Positions 31,286-39,773 of a DNA stretch of 57,382 bases are shown piece after piece. Made by a program: the position numbers and the translations under genes. Source of the DNA: Pseudomonas sp. AKS31 (GTDB lineage: Bacteria > Pseudomonadota > Gammaproteobacteria > Pseudomonadales > Pseudomonadaceae); assembly GCF_023634765.1 (NCBI RefSeq), contig NZ_JAMLFX010000001.1, positions 1,303,586-1,360,967 of the forward strand, written 5' to 3'. The notes below the pieces were generated by a model. It was not told the DNA's origin, made no database searches, and worked only from the letters and a program-made list of their open reading frames with translations. Each line of letters opens with the position of its first letter. Positions within the stretch are counted from its first letter, which is position 1.

Positions 31286-31903
31286 ATGCTAAAGCGCTTC
31301 GCACCCCTCGTGCCTCTCGCACTCGTCACCCTGTTGTACGGTTGCGCTGCTCATTCTCCAGTTCAAGAGCAGCCTCAACAGGTTAAAAATTCTGCAACGG
31401 CCCAGTCTTCCGTTATTTATCAGGAAGAGCTGGACACCGAAAAAGAACTCAACGAATTCAATGGCAAGAAGCCTTATCAGCTTCCTGTTCTGGCCGACAG
31501 CATCCTCGAACGCGGCATGTCCCTGATCGGTACCCGTTACCGTTTCGGCGGGACCTCTGAAGCCGGTTTCGATTGCAGCGGTTTCATCGGTTACCTGTTT
31601 CGCGAAGAAGCTGGCATGAACCTGCCACGCTCGACCCGCGAAATGATCAACGTTGATGCGCCGCTGGTGTCGCGCAGCAACCTTGAGCCGGGCGATCTGC
31701 TGTTCTTCGCCACCAACGGTCGTCGCGGTCGTGTCAGTCACGCCGGGATCTACCTCGGTGACAACCAGTTCATCCACTCCAGCAGTCGTCGCAGCGGCGG
31801 TGTTCGCATCGACAGCCTGGGTGACAGCTACTGGAGCAAGACCTTCATCGAAGCGAAACGCGCTCTGGCCAACGCTCCGACGGTAGTCACTGCTCGCAAG
31901 TAA
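31286..31903 (+). CDS. NlpC/P60 (C40) peptidase lipoprotein, first copy
   Basis: Predicted cell-wall endopeptidase that cuts peptide crosslinks in peptidoglycan, 205 residues. A lipoprotein signal ends in LLYGC (lipidated Cys near 20). The catalytic Cys is in GFDCSGFIGYLFR; the His residues are in RVSHAGIYLG and FIHSSSR. I took the ATG at 31286, because it opens the lipoprotein signal; the frame is open upstream to 31214. The paralogue 220 bases downstream shares the same domain. Confidence 0.9.
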   Translation: MLKRFAPLVPLALVTLLYGCAAHSPVQEQPQQVKNSATAQSSVIYQEELDTEKELNEFNGKKPYQLPVLADSILERGMSLIGTRYRFGGTSEAGFDCSGFIGYLFREEAGMNLPRSTREMINVDAPLVSRSNLEPGDLLFFATNGRRGRVSHAGIYLGDNQFIHSSSRRSGGVRIDSLGDSYWSKTFIEAKRALANAPTVVTARK

Positions 31904-31991
31904 TTCCCCGATGTCGCTGCGCTCGCGGCGACAATCAGGCTCCCGCTAACGGAGTAGACCTAGACTTTACAAGGTGAAGTTAAAGTCTTAC

Positions 31992-32019
31992 TTGAAGTTT
32001 GCCGCGTAGCCGCTAGAAT
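31992..32019 (+). promoter_or_regulatory. Candidate promoter between the two NlpC/P60 genes
   Basis: TTGAAG (31992-31997), 16 bases, TAGAAT (32014-32019). Transcription would begin near 32026, only about 15 bases before the strong hairpin at 32041. Confidence 0.5.
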
Positions 32020-32040
32020 CCTGAATCTATATTGATGGCA

Positions 32041-32074
32041 AACCGCCTGCGTGCTTACGCAGGCGGTTTTGTTT
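32041..32074 (+). terminator. Terminator hairpin between the two NlpC/P60 genes
   Basis: AACCGCCTGCG pairs with CGCAGGCGGTT around a GCTTA-type loop, followed by TTGTTTTC. It can end the first gene, but it also lies between the candidate promoter at 31992 and the second gene. Confidence 0.85.
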
Positions 32075-32122
32075 TCTGTCCATCGGCAGAAAAAGCCGCA
32101 GCCAGATCAGGATGTTCTGCTT

Positions 32123-32659
32123 ATGACGATGTCGGCCCGCCTCACCTTGATGCTCTTCGCAGCGCTGCTCAGCGGCTGTGCCAGTCGTACACCGCCACCT
32201 GCGCCGGTGGTTCGCGCTCCGGTCGTATTCGGGCCCTCCCAAGCTTTTTCGCCTGCTGCTGAAGACGTGCTGTTTCGCGCGCTTGGCCTGGTCGGCACGC
32301 CGTATCGCTGGGGCGGCAATACGCCAGATTCGGGATTCGATTGCAGCGGCTTGATCGGTTTTGTCTACCGTGACGCGGCGGGCATTTCGCTGCCGCGCTC
32401 CACGCGCGAGCTGATCGTCATGCAGGCGCCGAATGTCGGCAAGGAAGGTCTGCAGACCGGCGACCTGATCTTCTTCGCCACCAATGGCGGCTCGCAGGTC
32501 AGTCATGCGGGGATTTACGTCGGGGAGGGGCGCTTTGTACACGCGCCGGCCACGGGGGGCACGGTGAAGCTGGACAGCCTGTCGAAGGCGTATTGGCAGA
32601 AGGCGTATCTGAGTGCGAAGCGGGTGTTGCAGCCTGAGCATCTGGCGCATAACCCATAG
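32123..32659 (+). CDS. NlpC/P60 (C40) peptidase lipoprotein, second copy
   Basis: 178-residue paralogue of the preceding protein with its own lipoprotein signal (MTMSARLTLMLFAALLSGC, Cys19 lipidated). A Pro/Val-rich linker precedes the domain. The catalytic Cys is in GFDCSGLIGFVYR and the first His in QVSHAGIYVG; the third residue is His in FVHAPAT. AGGA lies about ten bases before the ATG at 32123; ATG 32129 is an alternative. Both copies keep the active site, so both are likely active murein hydrolases of the Spr/MepS type. Confidence 0.9.
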   Translation: MTMSARLTLMLFAALLSGCASRTPPPAPVVRAPVVFGPSQAFSPAAEDVLFRALGLVGTPYRWGGNTPDSGFDCSGLIGFVYRDAAGISLPRSTRELIVMQAPNVGKEGLQTGDLIFFATNGGSQVSHAGIYVGEGRFVHAPATGGTVKLDSLSKAYWQKAYLSAKRVLQPEHLAHNP

Positions 32660-32680
32660 TAAAAATCGCAGCAATCCTAA

Positions 32681-32769
32681 TGTGGGAGCGAGCCTGCTCG
32701 CGAAAGCGGTGTATCAGTCAACTCAATGGAGGCTGACACTCCGCATTCGCGAGCAGGCTTGCTCCCACA
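32681..32769. repeat. REPIN (GAGCC type)
   Basis: TGTGGGAGCGAGCCTGCTCG... on the left, CGAGCAGGCTTGCTCCCACA on the right, same orientation as the copy at 14970. The right arm has one mismatch (GCTTGC for GCTCGC). Confidence 0.92.
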
Positions 32770-32792
32770 GTTGTTTCAGGTCACATTCAGCA

Positions 32793-34106
32793 TCACTTCG
32801 TGGCCGACACTCGCCACACCTTATTGCCAACATCATCCGCCACCAGCAAGCCACCTTGCTGATCGATCACCACGCCCACCGGGCGGCCGAGTGCATTCTC
32901 GTCCTTGTCGAGGAACCCGGTCAGCACATCCACCGGTTTGCCACTCGGCTTGCCACCGGTAAACGGCACGAAAATCACTTTGTAGCCACTGTGCGGTTTG
33001 CGGTTCCATGAGCCGTGCTGGCCGATGAATGCACCTTCCTTGAACTGCGCCGGCAAGCTGTTGCCCTCGGCAAAACTCAGGCCGAGCGAGGCGGTGTGCG
33101 GCCCGACCGCGTAATCCGGGGCGATCGCTTTGGCCACCAGGTCCGGGTTTTGCGGTGTAACGCGCACATCGACATGCTGACCGTAATAACTGAAAGGCCA
33201 GCCATAAAAGCCACCGTCCTTCACGGAAGTGATGTAGTCCGGCACCAGATCGCTGCCGATCTCGTCGCGCTCGTTGACCGCTGTCCACAACGCGCCACTG
33301 GTAGGCTCCCACGCCAGGCCGTTGGGGTTGCGGATGCCCGAGGCGAAGATGCGGTGATTGCCGGTCGCCCGATCGACTTCCCAGATCGCCGCGCGGCCTT
33401 CTTCCTTGTCCAGACCATTTTCGCCGACGTTGCTGTTCGAGCCGACCGTGACGTACAGCTTGCTGCCGTCCTTGCTGGCAATGACGTTTTTGGTCCAATG
33501 GTGATTCAGCGTCCCGCCCGGCAGATCAACAACCTTGATCGGCTGCGACTTGATCTCGGTCGCGCCGGGTTCGTAGTTGAAGCGCAGCAGGCGATCGGTA
33601 TCGGCGACGTACAGGTCGTTGCCGACCAGAGTCATGCCGAACGGCGAGTTGAGGTTCTGCAGAAACACTGTGCGGGTCTCGGCGACGCCATCATGATCGG
33701 CGTCGCGTAGCAGGGTGATGCGGTTCGGGCTCGGCACGCCAGCGCCGGCCTTGCCCATGACCTTCTTCATCACCCAGCCACGAATGCCGCTGCTGTCATC
33801 AGGCTTCGGCGGGGCATTGGTTTCCGCCACCAGCACATCGCCGTTGGGCAGCACATAGAGCCAGCGTGGGTGATCGAGGCCTTCGGCGAATGCTGCGACT
33901 TGGGTGCCGGCTGCGGCGGTCGGTTTGCCGCCCTCGGGCCAGCCGATCGCCGGGGCGATGTTCACTGTCGGGATCAGGGTCTTGTTCGGTTCGGGCAGTT
34001 TCGGTGACGGGCCGGTGCCGTCGGAGACTTGCAGGCTGGAGGATTCACCGCAAGCGGCGAGACCTCCGGCGAAGGCGATGACAAAAACGAGCTGGGGCTT
34101 GCGCAT
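32793..34106 (-). CDS. L-sorbosone dehydrogenase-like / PQQ sugar dehydrogenase-type lipoprotein
   Basis: 437-residue beta-propeller protein. A lipoprotein signal ([19 protein letters not shown], Cys19) predicts membrane anchoring in the periplasm. The fold belongs to the glucose/sorbosone dehydrogenase family: [35 protein letters not shown], and [15 protein letters not shown] are the usual blade motifs, and [16 protein letters not shown] resembles the cofactor-site region. Whether it binds PQQ and what it oxidises are unknown. The ribosome site GGGAAGATC lies upstream of the ATG. It is convergent with the second NlpC gene. Confidence 0.88.
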   Translation of the reverse strand: MRKPQLVFVIAFAGGLAACGESSSLQVSDGTGPSPKLPEPNKTLIPTVNIAPAIGWPEGGKPTAAAGTQVAAFAEGLDHPRWLYVLPNGDVLVAETNAPPKPDDSSGIRGWVMKKVMGKAGAGVPSPNRITLLRDADHDGVAETRTVFLQNLNSPFGMTLVGNDLYVADTDRLLRFNYEPGATEIKSQPIKVVDLPGGTLNHHWTKNVIASKDGSKLYVTVGSNSNVGENGLDKEEGRAAIWEVDRATGNHRIFASGIRNPNGLAWEPTSGALWTAVNERDEIGSDLVPDYITSVKDGGFYGWPFSYYGQHVDVRVTPQNPDLVAKAIAPDYAVGPHTASLGLSFAEGNSLPAQFKEGAFIGQHGSWNRKPHSGYKVIFVPFTGGKPSGKPVDVLTGFLDKDENALGRPVGVVIDQQGGLLVADDVGNKVWRVSATK

Positions 34107-34172
34107 TGCTGATCTTCCCTATGAATGCATTCCTAATCATAGAGGAGGGCGCAAGCCCGATGGTTCAACTGC

Positions 34173-34757
34173 TCAGCCGCGGGCTTCCTTGAACAGCACG
34201 GCGATGCCCGGGTGATAGTTGCCGGCTTCGCTGCGTAATTTGCGGTAGGCATAGGGGAAATACCAGGCGACGGCGCAGGTGTGTTCCTTTTGCAGGTCGT
34301 CGACCATGTCTTGCAGCTCTTCGGGGCTGGCGCTGTGCTGGGCTTTCTGCGGCGCGACAAACAGGCAGCCGAGCTTGAGGTCGCTGGCGTAGCTGATGCG
34401 TTTGGCGTCGTTGGTGATGTCCAGCAGCGCTTGGGTCAGATTGAGATTCGTGACCCGTGGCCAGCGTTGCGTGGCCTGAATGAAGGCGCGATCTTCGGCG
34501 CCGGCGATAAACAGGTCGGCGCGGGCATTGCGTTCGCCTTCTTCGTTCTGCTTGCGCGTGGCAGTGTCGTTCAACGTGACCAGCTCGGCCATCCAGGCTG
34601 CGGCCGAGAGCAATCCGAGATTGGCTTTCTCGTCGTGCCAGTAAGGGGTGTCGCTGTCGCCGCGCACGGCGTTGTAGCGGTCGATACAGTCAAACCAGCG
34701 TTCGAGCACCGGGCGCAGGAATTCCAGGCGCGGGTTGCTGATGATCATGCCTTGCAT
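34173..34757 (-). CDS. Conserved protein of unknown function
   Basis: 194-residue soluble protein that I do not recognise. It lacks a signal peptide or membrane helices. The N-terminal half contains ERWFDCIDRYNAVRGDSDTPYWHDEKANLGLL and the C-terminal half a VAWYFPYAYRKLRSEAGNYH stretch; both are rich in aromatic residues. I took the ATG at 34757 because AAGG then lies nine bases upstream; ATGs at 34763 and 34766 are too close to that site. It is upstream of, and on the opposite strand from, the cobalamin riboswitch, with no obvious link to cobalamin. Confidence 0.8.
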   Translation of the reverse strand: MQGMIISNPRLEFLRPVLERWFDCIDRYNAVRGDSDTPYWHDEKANLGLLSAAAWMAELVTLNDTATRKQNEEGERNARADLFIAGAEDRAFIQATQRWPRVTNLNLTQALLDITNDAKRISYASDLKLGCLFVAPQKAQHSASPEELQDMVDDLQKEHTCAVAWYFPYAYRKLRSEAGNYHPGIAVLFKEARG

Positions 34758-34924
34758 CGTCATCATCCTTTATTGTTGTCGTGGGCTTTTCGAGAAAAGC
34801 ATGGCTCTTTGATATCATTTGTATCAGTGTGGCACAAGATTGGCGTCAGATAATTGATCGACGGCAGTTATTCGCCCTGTGGCGGCCTCTTTAATTGACG
34901 CTCCACCCCCAACCCTCTAACCTT

Positions 34925-35137
34925 CGCGGCTTGTTTCAGGTGCTCTGTGACCGGTGTCGACAGAGTGAAACAGGGAAGCCGGTGAGGGTTGTCTTCATGC
35001 GAAGAACCACCACGATCCCGGCGCTGCCCCCGCAACGGTAAATGAGTGAAAACTGCGTCGAATGCCACTGCTCAACAGCGGGAAGGCGCGCGGTCCGGCA
35101 TACGCCACTCATGAGCCCGGAGACCGGCCTGATTCAT
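34925..35137 (+). promoter_or_regulatory. Cobalamin (AdoCbl) riboswitch
   Basis: The core elements of the class are visible: TTTCAGGTGCTC near 34934, GTGAAACAGGGAAGCCGGTG near 34970, GCTGCCCCCGCAACGGTAA (about 35023-35041), GCCACTG (35064-35070) with GGGAAGG (35080-35086), and the closing AGCCCGGAGACCGG (about 35114-35127). It lies 91 bases before cobO. A short hairpin GGCATC/GATGCC (35143-35163) followed by CTTTTT at 35167-35172 sits between the aptamer and cobO and may be the expression platform. Confidence 0.93.
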
Positions 35138-35227
35138 CCAGCGGCATCACGGTGGGCGATGCCAGGCTTTTTGCCGTCTATTCTTGTGCCTGCCCGCCGT
35201 TATCCAGCCTCAACGGAGAGCTCCCCC

Positions 35228-35839
35228 ATGACTGATTCCCCCGAGCGCGACGAGCGCCATCTGGCGCGTATGCAGCGCAAAAAAGCCGTGATCGACGAAC
35301 GCATTGCCAACTCGCCCGACGAGTGCGGCCTGGTGCTGGTGCTGACCGGCAACGGCAAAGGCAAAAGCAGCTCGGCGTTCGGCATGCTTGCGCGCGCCAT
35401 GGGCCACGGTATGCAGTGCGGCGTGGTGCAGTTCATCAAGGGGCGCAACAGCACTGGCGAAGAGTTGTTCTTCCGCCGCTTCCCCGAGCAAGTGCGTTTT
35501 CACGTGATGGGCGAGGGCTTCACTTGGGAAACCCAGGATCGCCAGCGTGACATTGCTGCCGCCGAAGCCGCGTGGGCCGTCTCCCGCGAATTGCTGCGCG
35601 ATCCGTCGATCGGTCTGGTGGTGCTCGACGAATTGAACATCGCCCTCAAGCACGGTTATCTCGATCTCGATCAGGTGCTCAGCGATTTGCAGGCGCGTCC
35701 GCCGATGCAGCACGTTGTTGTTACCGGTCGTGGGGCCAAGCCGGAAATGATCGAGATGGGTGACACAGTCACCGAAATGGGCATGCTCAAGCACGCCTTT
35801 CAGGCCGGCATCAAAGCGCAGAAAGGCGTCGAACTTTGA
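35228..35839 (+). CDS. cobO: Cob(I)yrinic acid a,c-diamide adenosyltransferase
   Basis: Transfers the adenosyl group from ATP to cob(I)alamin/cobyrinate, the adenosylation step. The 203-residue product has the P-loop LTGNGKGKSSSAFGM (about 38-52), typical of CobO/BtuR, and VVLDELNIALKHGYL. The ATG at 35228 follows GGAGAG. The frame is open back to 35042, but that part is the riboswitch. It begins the cob operon; its stop overlaps the start of cobB. Confidence 0.96.
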   Translation: MTDSPERDERHLARMQRKKAVIDERIANSPDECGLVLVLTGNGKGKSSSAFGMLARAMGHGMQCGVVQFIKGRNSTGEELFFRRFPEQVRFHVMGEGFTWETQDRQRDIAAAEAAWAVSRELLRDPSIGLVVLDELNIALKHGYLDLDQVLSDLQARPPMQHVVVTGRGAKPEMIEMGDTVTEMGMLKHAFQAGIKAQKGVEL

Positions 35840-37236
35840 ATCAACCACGTCACTGCCCGGCGGTCCTCATCGCCGCGCCGGCCTCCGGTCAGGGCAAGAC
35901 CACCGTCACCGCCGCGCTCGCCCGTTTGCATCGCAATCAGGGGCGCAAGGTGCGCGTGTTCAAATGCGGGCCGGACTTTCTCGATCCGATGATTCTTGAG
36001 CGCGCCAGCGGTGCGCCGGTGTATCAACTGGACATGTGGATGGTCGGCGAGCAGGAAAGTCGCCGTCTGTTGTGGGAAGCCGCCGCCGAGGCGGACCTGA
36101 TTCTGATCGAAGGCGTGATGGGCCTGTTCGATGGCACGCCGTCCAGCGCTGATCTGGCGCGGCATTTTGGTGTGCCGGTGCTTGGCGTGATTGATGGGAC
36201 GGCGATGGCGCAGACCTTTGGTGCGTTGGCGCTGGGACTGGCGAAGTATCAGCCGGATCTGCCGTTTGCCGGCGTGCTGGCCAATCGTGTCGGCACCTTG
36301 CGTCATGCGCAGTTGCTCGAAGGCAGCCTCACCGAAGGTTTGCGTTGGTATGGCGCGTTGTCCCGTGAGACGGGCATCGAGCTGCCGAGTCGTCATCTCG
36401 GCCTGGTGCAGGCCAGCGAATTGAATGATCTGGATGTGCGTCTCGACGCCGCCGCCGATGCATTGGCCAGCAGTTGCGAGGTAGCGCTGCCACCGGCCGT
36501 GGAGTTCGCCGCGCCGGACATCATCGCTGTCGAGCCGCTGCTGCAGAATGTGCGAATTGCCGTCGCCCGCGATGAGGCGTTTGCCTTCACCTACGGCGCG
36601 AGCCTCGATCTGTTGCGCGCGATGGGCGCCGAGTTGAGTTTCTTCTCGCCGATCCGCGACACGCAATTGCCGGAGGCGGACAGTCTGTATCTGCCCGGTG
36701 GTTATCCGGAATTGCACCACGCTGCACTGGCGCAAAACACCGCGATGCTTGAGGCGATTCGCGCGCACCACGCGGCGGGCAAACCGTTGCTCGCCGAGTG
36801 TGGCGGCATGTTGTATCTGCTCGATTCTTTGACTGACGTTGAGGGCACTCGCGCCGAACTGGTCGGGCTGCTGAAGGGCGATGCGGTGATGCAGAAGCGT
36901 TTGGCGGCGTTAGCGCTGCAAGCGGTCGATCTGCCGGAAGGTTCGTTGCGCGGGCACACTTATCACCATTCGCTGACCACCACTGAGCTGACGCCGATTG
37001 CCCGTGGCTTGAGCCCGAATGGTGGGCGGGGTGCCGAGGCGGTTTATCGTGAGGGGCGGATGACGGCTTCTTATGTGCACTTCTATTTTCCGTCGAATCC
37101 TGTGGCTGTCGCTGCGTTGTTTGCGCCTGTCCTTGAGGCCGTCATCGCTGGCAAGCCAGCTCCCACAGGGAATTGCATTTCGTCAGGCATTACACCGCCC
37201 ACTGTGGGAGCTGGCTTGCCAGCGATGGGGCCATGA
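35836..37236 (+). CDS. cobB: Cobyrinate a,c-diamide synthase
   Basis: Glutamine- and ATP-dependent amidation of cobyrinate side chains a and c (hydrogenobyrinate in aerobic pathways). The N-terminal P-loop APASGQGKTTVTAALAR and the C-terminal glutamine amidotransferase domain with Cys in LLAECGGMLYL are both present. It starts with TTG inside the cobO stop (TTGA); no ATG is near. From about residue 436 to the stop, about 30 residues (starting VIAGKPAPTGN) are encoded by a REPIN; homologues probably end near the LFAP segment. So the true body is about 435 residues plus a repeat-derived tail. Confidence 0.95.
   Translation: MNQPRHCPAVLIAAPASGQGKTTVTAALARLHRNQGRKVRVFKCGPDFLDPMILERASGAPVYQLDMWMVGEQESRRLLWEAAAEADLILIEGVMGLFDGTPSSADLARHFGVPVLGVIDGTAMAQTFGALALGLAKYQPDLPFAGVLANRVGTLRHAQLLEGSLTEGLRWYGALSRETGIELPSRHLGLVQASELNDLDVRLDAAADALASSCEVALPPAVEFAAPDIIAVEPLLQNVRIAVARDEAFAFTYGASLDLLRAMGAELSFFSPIRDTQLPEADSLYLPGGYPELHHAALAQNTAMLEAIRAHHAAGKPLLAECGGMLYLLDSLTDVEGTRAELVGLLKGDAVMQKRLAALALQAVDLPEGSLRGHTYHHSLTTTELTPIARGLSPNGGRGAEAVYREGRMTASYVHFYFPSNPVAVAALFAPVLEAVIAGKPAPTGNCISSGITPPTVGAGLPAMGP
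37144..37226. repeat. REPIN inside the 3' end of cobB (CTGGC type)
   Basis: ATCGCTGGCAAGCCAGCTCC... on the left, and the inverse ending in CTTGCCAGCGAT on the right, with about 36 bases between. It lies wholly within the cobB frame and ends six bases before the bluB start codon. Confidence 0.93.
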
Positions 37237-37883
37237 CCGACAACGCATTCTCCGAAGCCGAGCGCCAAGCCGTCTATAAAGCCATCGCCGAACGTCGCGA
37301 CATGCGCCACTTCACCGGTGGCACCGTCGAGCCGCAACTGCTGCGCCGTCTGCTCGAAGCTGCCCACCAAGCGCCAAGCGTCGGCCTGATGCAGCCATGG
37401 CGTTTCATCCGCATCAGCGACCGAAGCCTGCGCGGGCAGATCCGGAATCTGGTGGAAGAAGAGCGCATCCGCACCGCTGAAGCCCTCGGCGAGCGCAGCG
37501 ACGAGTTCATGAAACTCAAGGTTGAAGGCATCAATGATTGCGCCGAAGTACTGGTCGCCGCGCTGATGGATGATCGCGAAAAGCACATTTTCGGTCGCCG
37601 TACATTGCCGGAAATGGACATGGCCTCACTGTCCTGCGCGATCCAGAATCTGTGGCTGGCTTCGCGCGCCGAAGGCCTGGGCATGGGCTGGGTCTCGCTG
37701 TTCGAGCCGCAAGCGCTGGCGGATCTGCTGAAGCTGCCCGAGGGCGCCAAGCCACTGGCGGTTTTATGCTTGGGCCCGGTCAAGGAATTCTATCCGGCGC
37801 CGATGCTGGTACTCGAAGGGTGGGCGCAGGCGCGTCCGCTCAATGAGTTGCTGTTTGAGAATTATTGGGGAGTGAGTCAATGA
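37233..37883 (+). CDS. bluB: 5,6-dimethylbenzimidazole synthase
   Basis: Uses FMNH2 and O2 to make the lower ligand of cobalamin. The 216-residue protein has the nitroreductase-like fold, with FMN-binding residues in [11 protein letters not shown] and [15 protein letters not shown], features of BluB. It begins in the cobB stop (ATGA). Ribosome binding may rely on the GATGGGG in the REPIN just upstream, or on coupling to cobB. Presence of BluB means the strain can make B12 with DMB aerobically. Confidence 0.95.
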   Translation: MTDNAFSEAERQAVYKAIAERRDMRHFTGGTVEPQLLRRLLEAAHQAPSVGLMQPWRFIRISDRSLRGQIRNLVEEERIRTAEALGERSDEFMKLKVEGINDCAEVLVAALMDDREKHIFGRRTLPEMDMASLSCAIQNLWLASRAEGLGMGWVSLFEPQALADLLKLPEGAKPLAVLCLGPVKEFYPAPMLVLEGWAQARPLNELLFENYWGVSQ

Positions 37884-38788
37884 GTGTGGCGTTGTTGAGT
37901 GTCGCCGCCGTGGCGCTGGATGCGCTGCTCGGTGAACCGAAACGCTGGCATCCGCTGGTGGCGTTCGGCAACTTTGCCGGGCGCATCGAGCAACGCTTCA
38001 ACGCTGGTGGCCGTGGCTGGCGCAGCCACGGCGTCACTGCGTGGGTGATCGCGGTGCTGCCGCTGACCTTGCTCGCCACGGCGTTTTCCTGGGCGCCATA
38101 CGTGGGCTGGATCGTCGAGATTCTCGCGCTGTATTGCGCCCTCGGCATGCGCAGCCTTGGTGAGCATGTCGCTCCGGTGGCCGCCGCATTGCGCGCGGAT
38201 GATCTGGACGAGGCGCGCAAGCGTGTCGGCTATCTGGTCAGCCGCCAGACCGATGAACTCGACAGCACCGCCGTCGCCCGCGCCGCCACTGAGTCGGTGC
38301 TCGAAAACGGCAGTGATGCGGTGTTTGCCGCGTTGTTCTGGTTTGTCGTGGCCGGCGCACCGGGCGTGGTTCTTTATCGTCTGAGCAACACGCTGGATGC
38401 GATGTGGGGTTATCGCAACGAACGCTTTGAGCGTTTCGGTTGGGCGGCGGCGAAAATCGACGATGTGCTGAACTACATTCCTGCGCGTCTGGTGGCATTG
38501 ACCTACGCTCTGCTGGGCAAAACCCGACTCGCGTTGAAGTGCTGGCGCACCCAGGCGCCGCAGTGGGACAGCCCCAACGCCGGGCCGGTGATGGCTGCCG
38601 GGGCCGGTGCGCTGGGCGTGGAATTGGGGGGGGCGGCGATTTATCACGGTGAGCTTCACGACCGTCCGCAACTCGGCGAAGGCGTTCCAGCGGATGCCGA
38701 TTCCATCGACCGTGGCTGGCAATTGGTCCAGCGCGGGGTATGGTTATGGCTGCTGATTCTCTGCGTGGGGGCTGAATTCTATGCTTGA
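37880..38788 (+). CDS. cbiB: Adenosylcobinamide-phosphate synthase (CbiB/CobD)
   Basis: Inner-membrane enzyme that attaches aminopropanol phosphate to adenosylcobyrate. The 302-residue product has several helices and the family signatures [21 protein letters not shown] (start), [11 protein letters not shown] (about 114-124) and [32 protein letters not shown]. It starts in the bluB stop (ATGA) and overlaps the next gene by eight bases. An eight-G run at about 38624-38631 encodes two Gly residues and could be unstable. Pseudomonas literature calls this gene cobD. Confidence 0.95.
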   Translation: MSVALLSVAAVALDALLGEPKRWHPLVAFGNFAGRIEQRFNAGGRGWRSHGVTAWVIAVLPLTLLATAFSWAPYVGWIVEILALYCALGMRSLGEHVAPVAAALRADDLDEARKRVGYLVSRQTDELDSTAVARAATESVLENGSDAVFAALFWFVVAGAPGVVLYRLSNTLDAMWGYRNERFERFGWAAAKIDDVLNYIPARLVALTYALLGKTRLALKCWRTQAPQWDSPNAGPVMAAGAGALGVELGGAAIYHGELHDRPQLGEGVPADADSIDRGWQLVQRGVWLWLLILCVGAEFYA

Positions 38789-39773
38789 ACACGGTGGCCG
38801 GCTGCGCAAGGCTGCACTCGATTACGGCATTGCCGAGGCTGATTGGCTGGACTTGTCCAGCGGCCTCGCACCGTGGCCGTTCCCGATCCCGGACATCCCG
38901 CTGCGCGCCTGGGCGCGTTTGCCGGAAACCGATGACGGTCTGGAGCAAGCCGCGTGCGATTACTACGGCGCCGCGCAGGTGCTGCCGGTGGCCGGTTCAC
39001 AGATGGCCATCCAGTTGCTGCCGCGTTTGCGCCGCGCTGGCAAGGTCGGCGTGTTGTCGCCGTGTTATGCCGAACACGCCGAAGCCTGGCGCCGTAGCGG
39101 TTACATCGTGCGCGAAGTGCTGGAGCAGGAAGTCGAGTTCTTTCTCGACAGCCTCGACGTGCTGGTGGTGGTCAACCCGAACAACCCGACCGGCCTGAGT
39201 CTGACCCCGGCACGCCTGCTCGACTGGCACGCGCGACTCGCTCGGCGCGGTGGCTGGCTGGTGGTCGATGAGGCCTTTATGGACAACACGCCGCAGTTGA
39301 GTCTGGCGCCCCATGCACATCAAGTCGGGCTGATCGTATTGCGCTCATTCGGCAAGTTTTTCGGGCTGGCCGGGGTGCGACTGGGATTTGTGCTGGCCGA
39401 GCGCAAGTTACTCAAACTGCTCGCCGAACAGGTCGGGCCATGGGCGGTGAGTGGGCCGACGCGTGTGCTGGGCCAGGCGTGTCTGCAAGACACCGACGGT
39501 CACACCCGCCAACGGATTCGCAGCGATGAAGCCAGTGAGCGGCTGGCGGCGCTGCTGGAGCGTTATGGCTTCAAGTCCCAGGGCGGTTGCGCGCTGTTCC
39601 AGTGGCTGATCACCGAGCACGCCGAAGCGTTGCACGAGTTCATGGCCCGTCGCGGCATTCTCCTGCGCATTTTCACTCATAACAGCAGCCTGCGTTTTGG
39701 CCTGCCCGCCGATGCGGCCGAAGAGGCGCGTCTTGAACAGGCTTTGATAGCCTTCGCCAAGGACCACCCATGA
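38781..39773 (+). CDS. cobD: Threonine-phosphate decarboxylase
   Basis: PLP-dependent enzyme that decarboxylates L-threonine-O-3-phosphate to aminopropanol phosphate, the substrate of CbiB. The 330-residue protein is class-I aminotransferase-like: [18 protein letters not shown], and [18 protein letters not shown] with the PLP lysine. The start overlaps cbiB by eight bases. In P. denitrificans nomenclature it is cobC. Its stop overlaps cobQ (ATGA). Confidence 0.95.
   Translation: MLEHGGRLRKAALDYGIAEADWLDLSSGLAPWPFPIPDIPLRAWARLPETDDGLEQAACDYYGAAQVLPVAGSQMAIQLLPRLRRAGKVGVLSPCYAEHAEAWRRSGYIVREVLEQEVEFFLDSLDVLVVVNPNNPTGLSLTPARLLDWHARLARRGGWLVVDEAFMDNTPQLSLAPHAHQVGLIVLRSFGKFFGLAGVRLGFVLAERKLLKLLAEQVGPWAVSGPTRVLGQACLQDTDGHTRQRIRSDEASERLAALLERYGFKSQGGCALFQWLITEHAEALHEFMARRGILLRIFTHNSSLRFGLPADAAEEARLEQALIAFAKDHP

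Noticed and set aside
34830..34844. Sigma-54-like promoter TGGCAC-N5-TGGC before the cobalamin riboswitch
   Set aside because: The -24 part fits, but the -12 part is TGGC rather than TTGC, and no enhancer-binding-protein gene or site is near. Could be chance.
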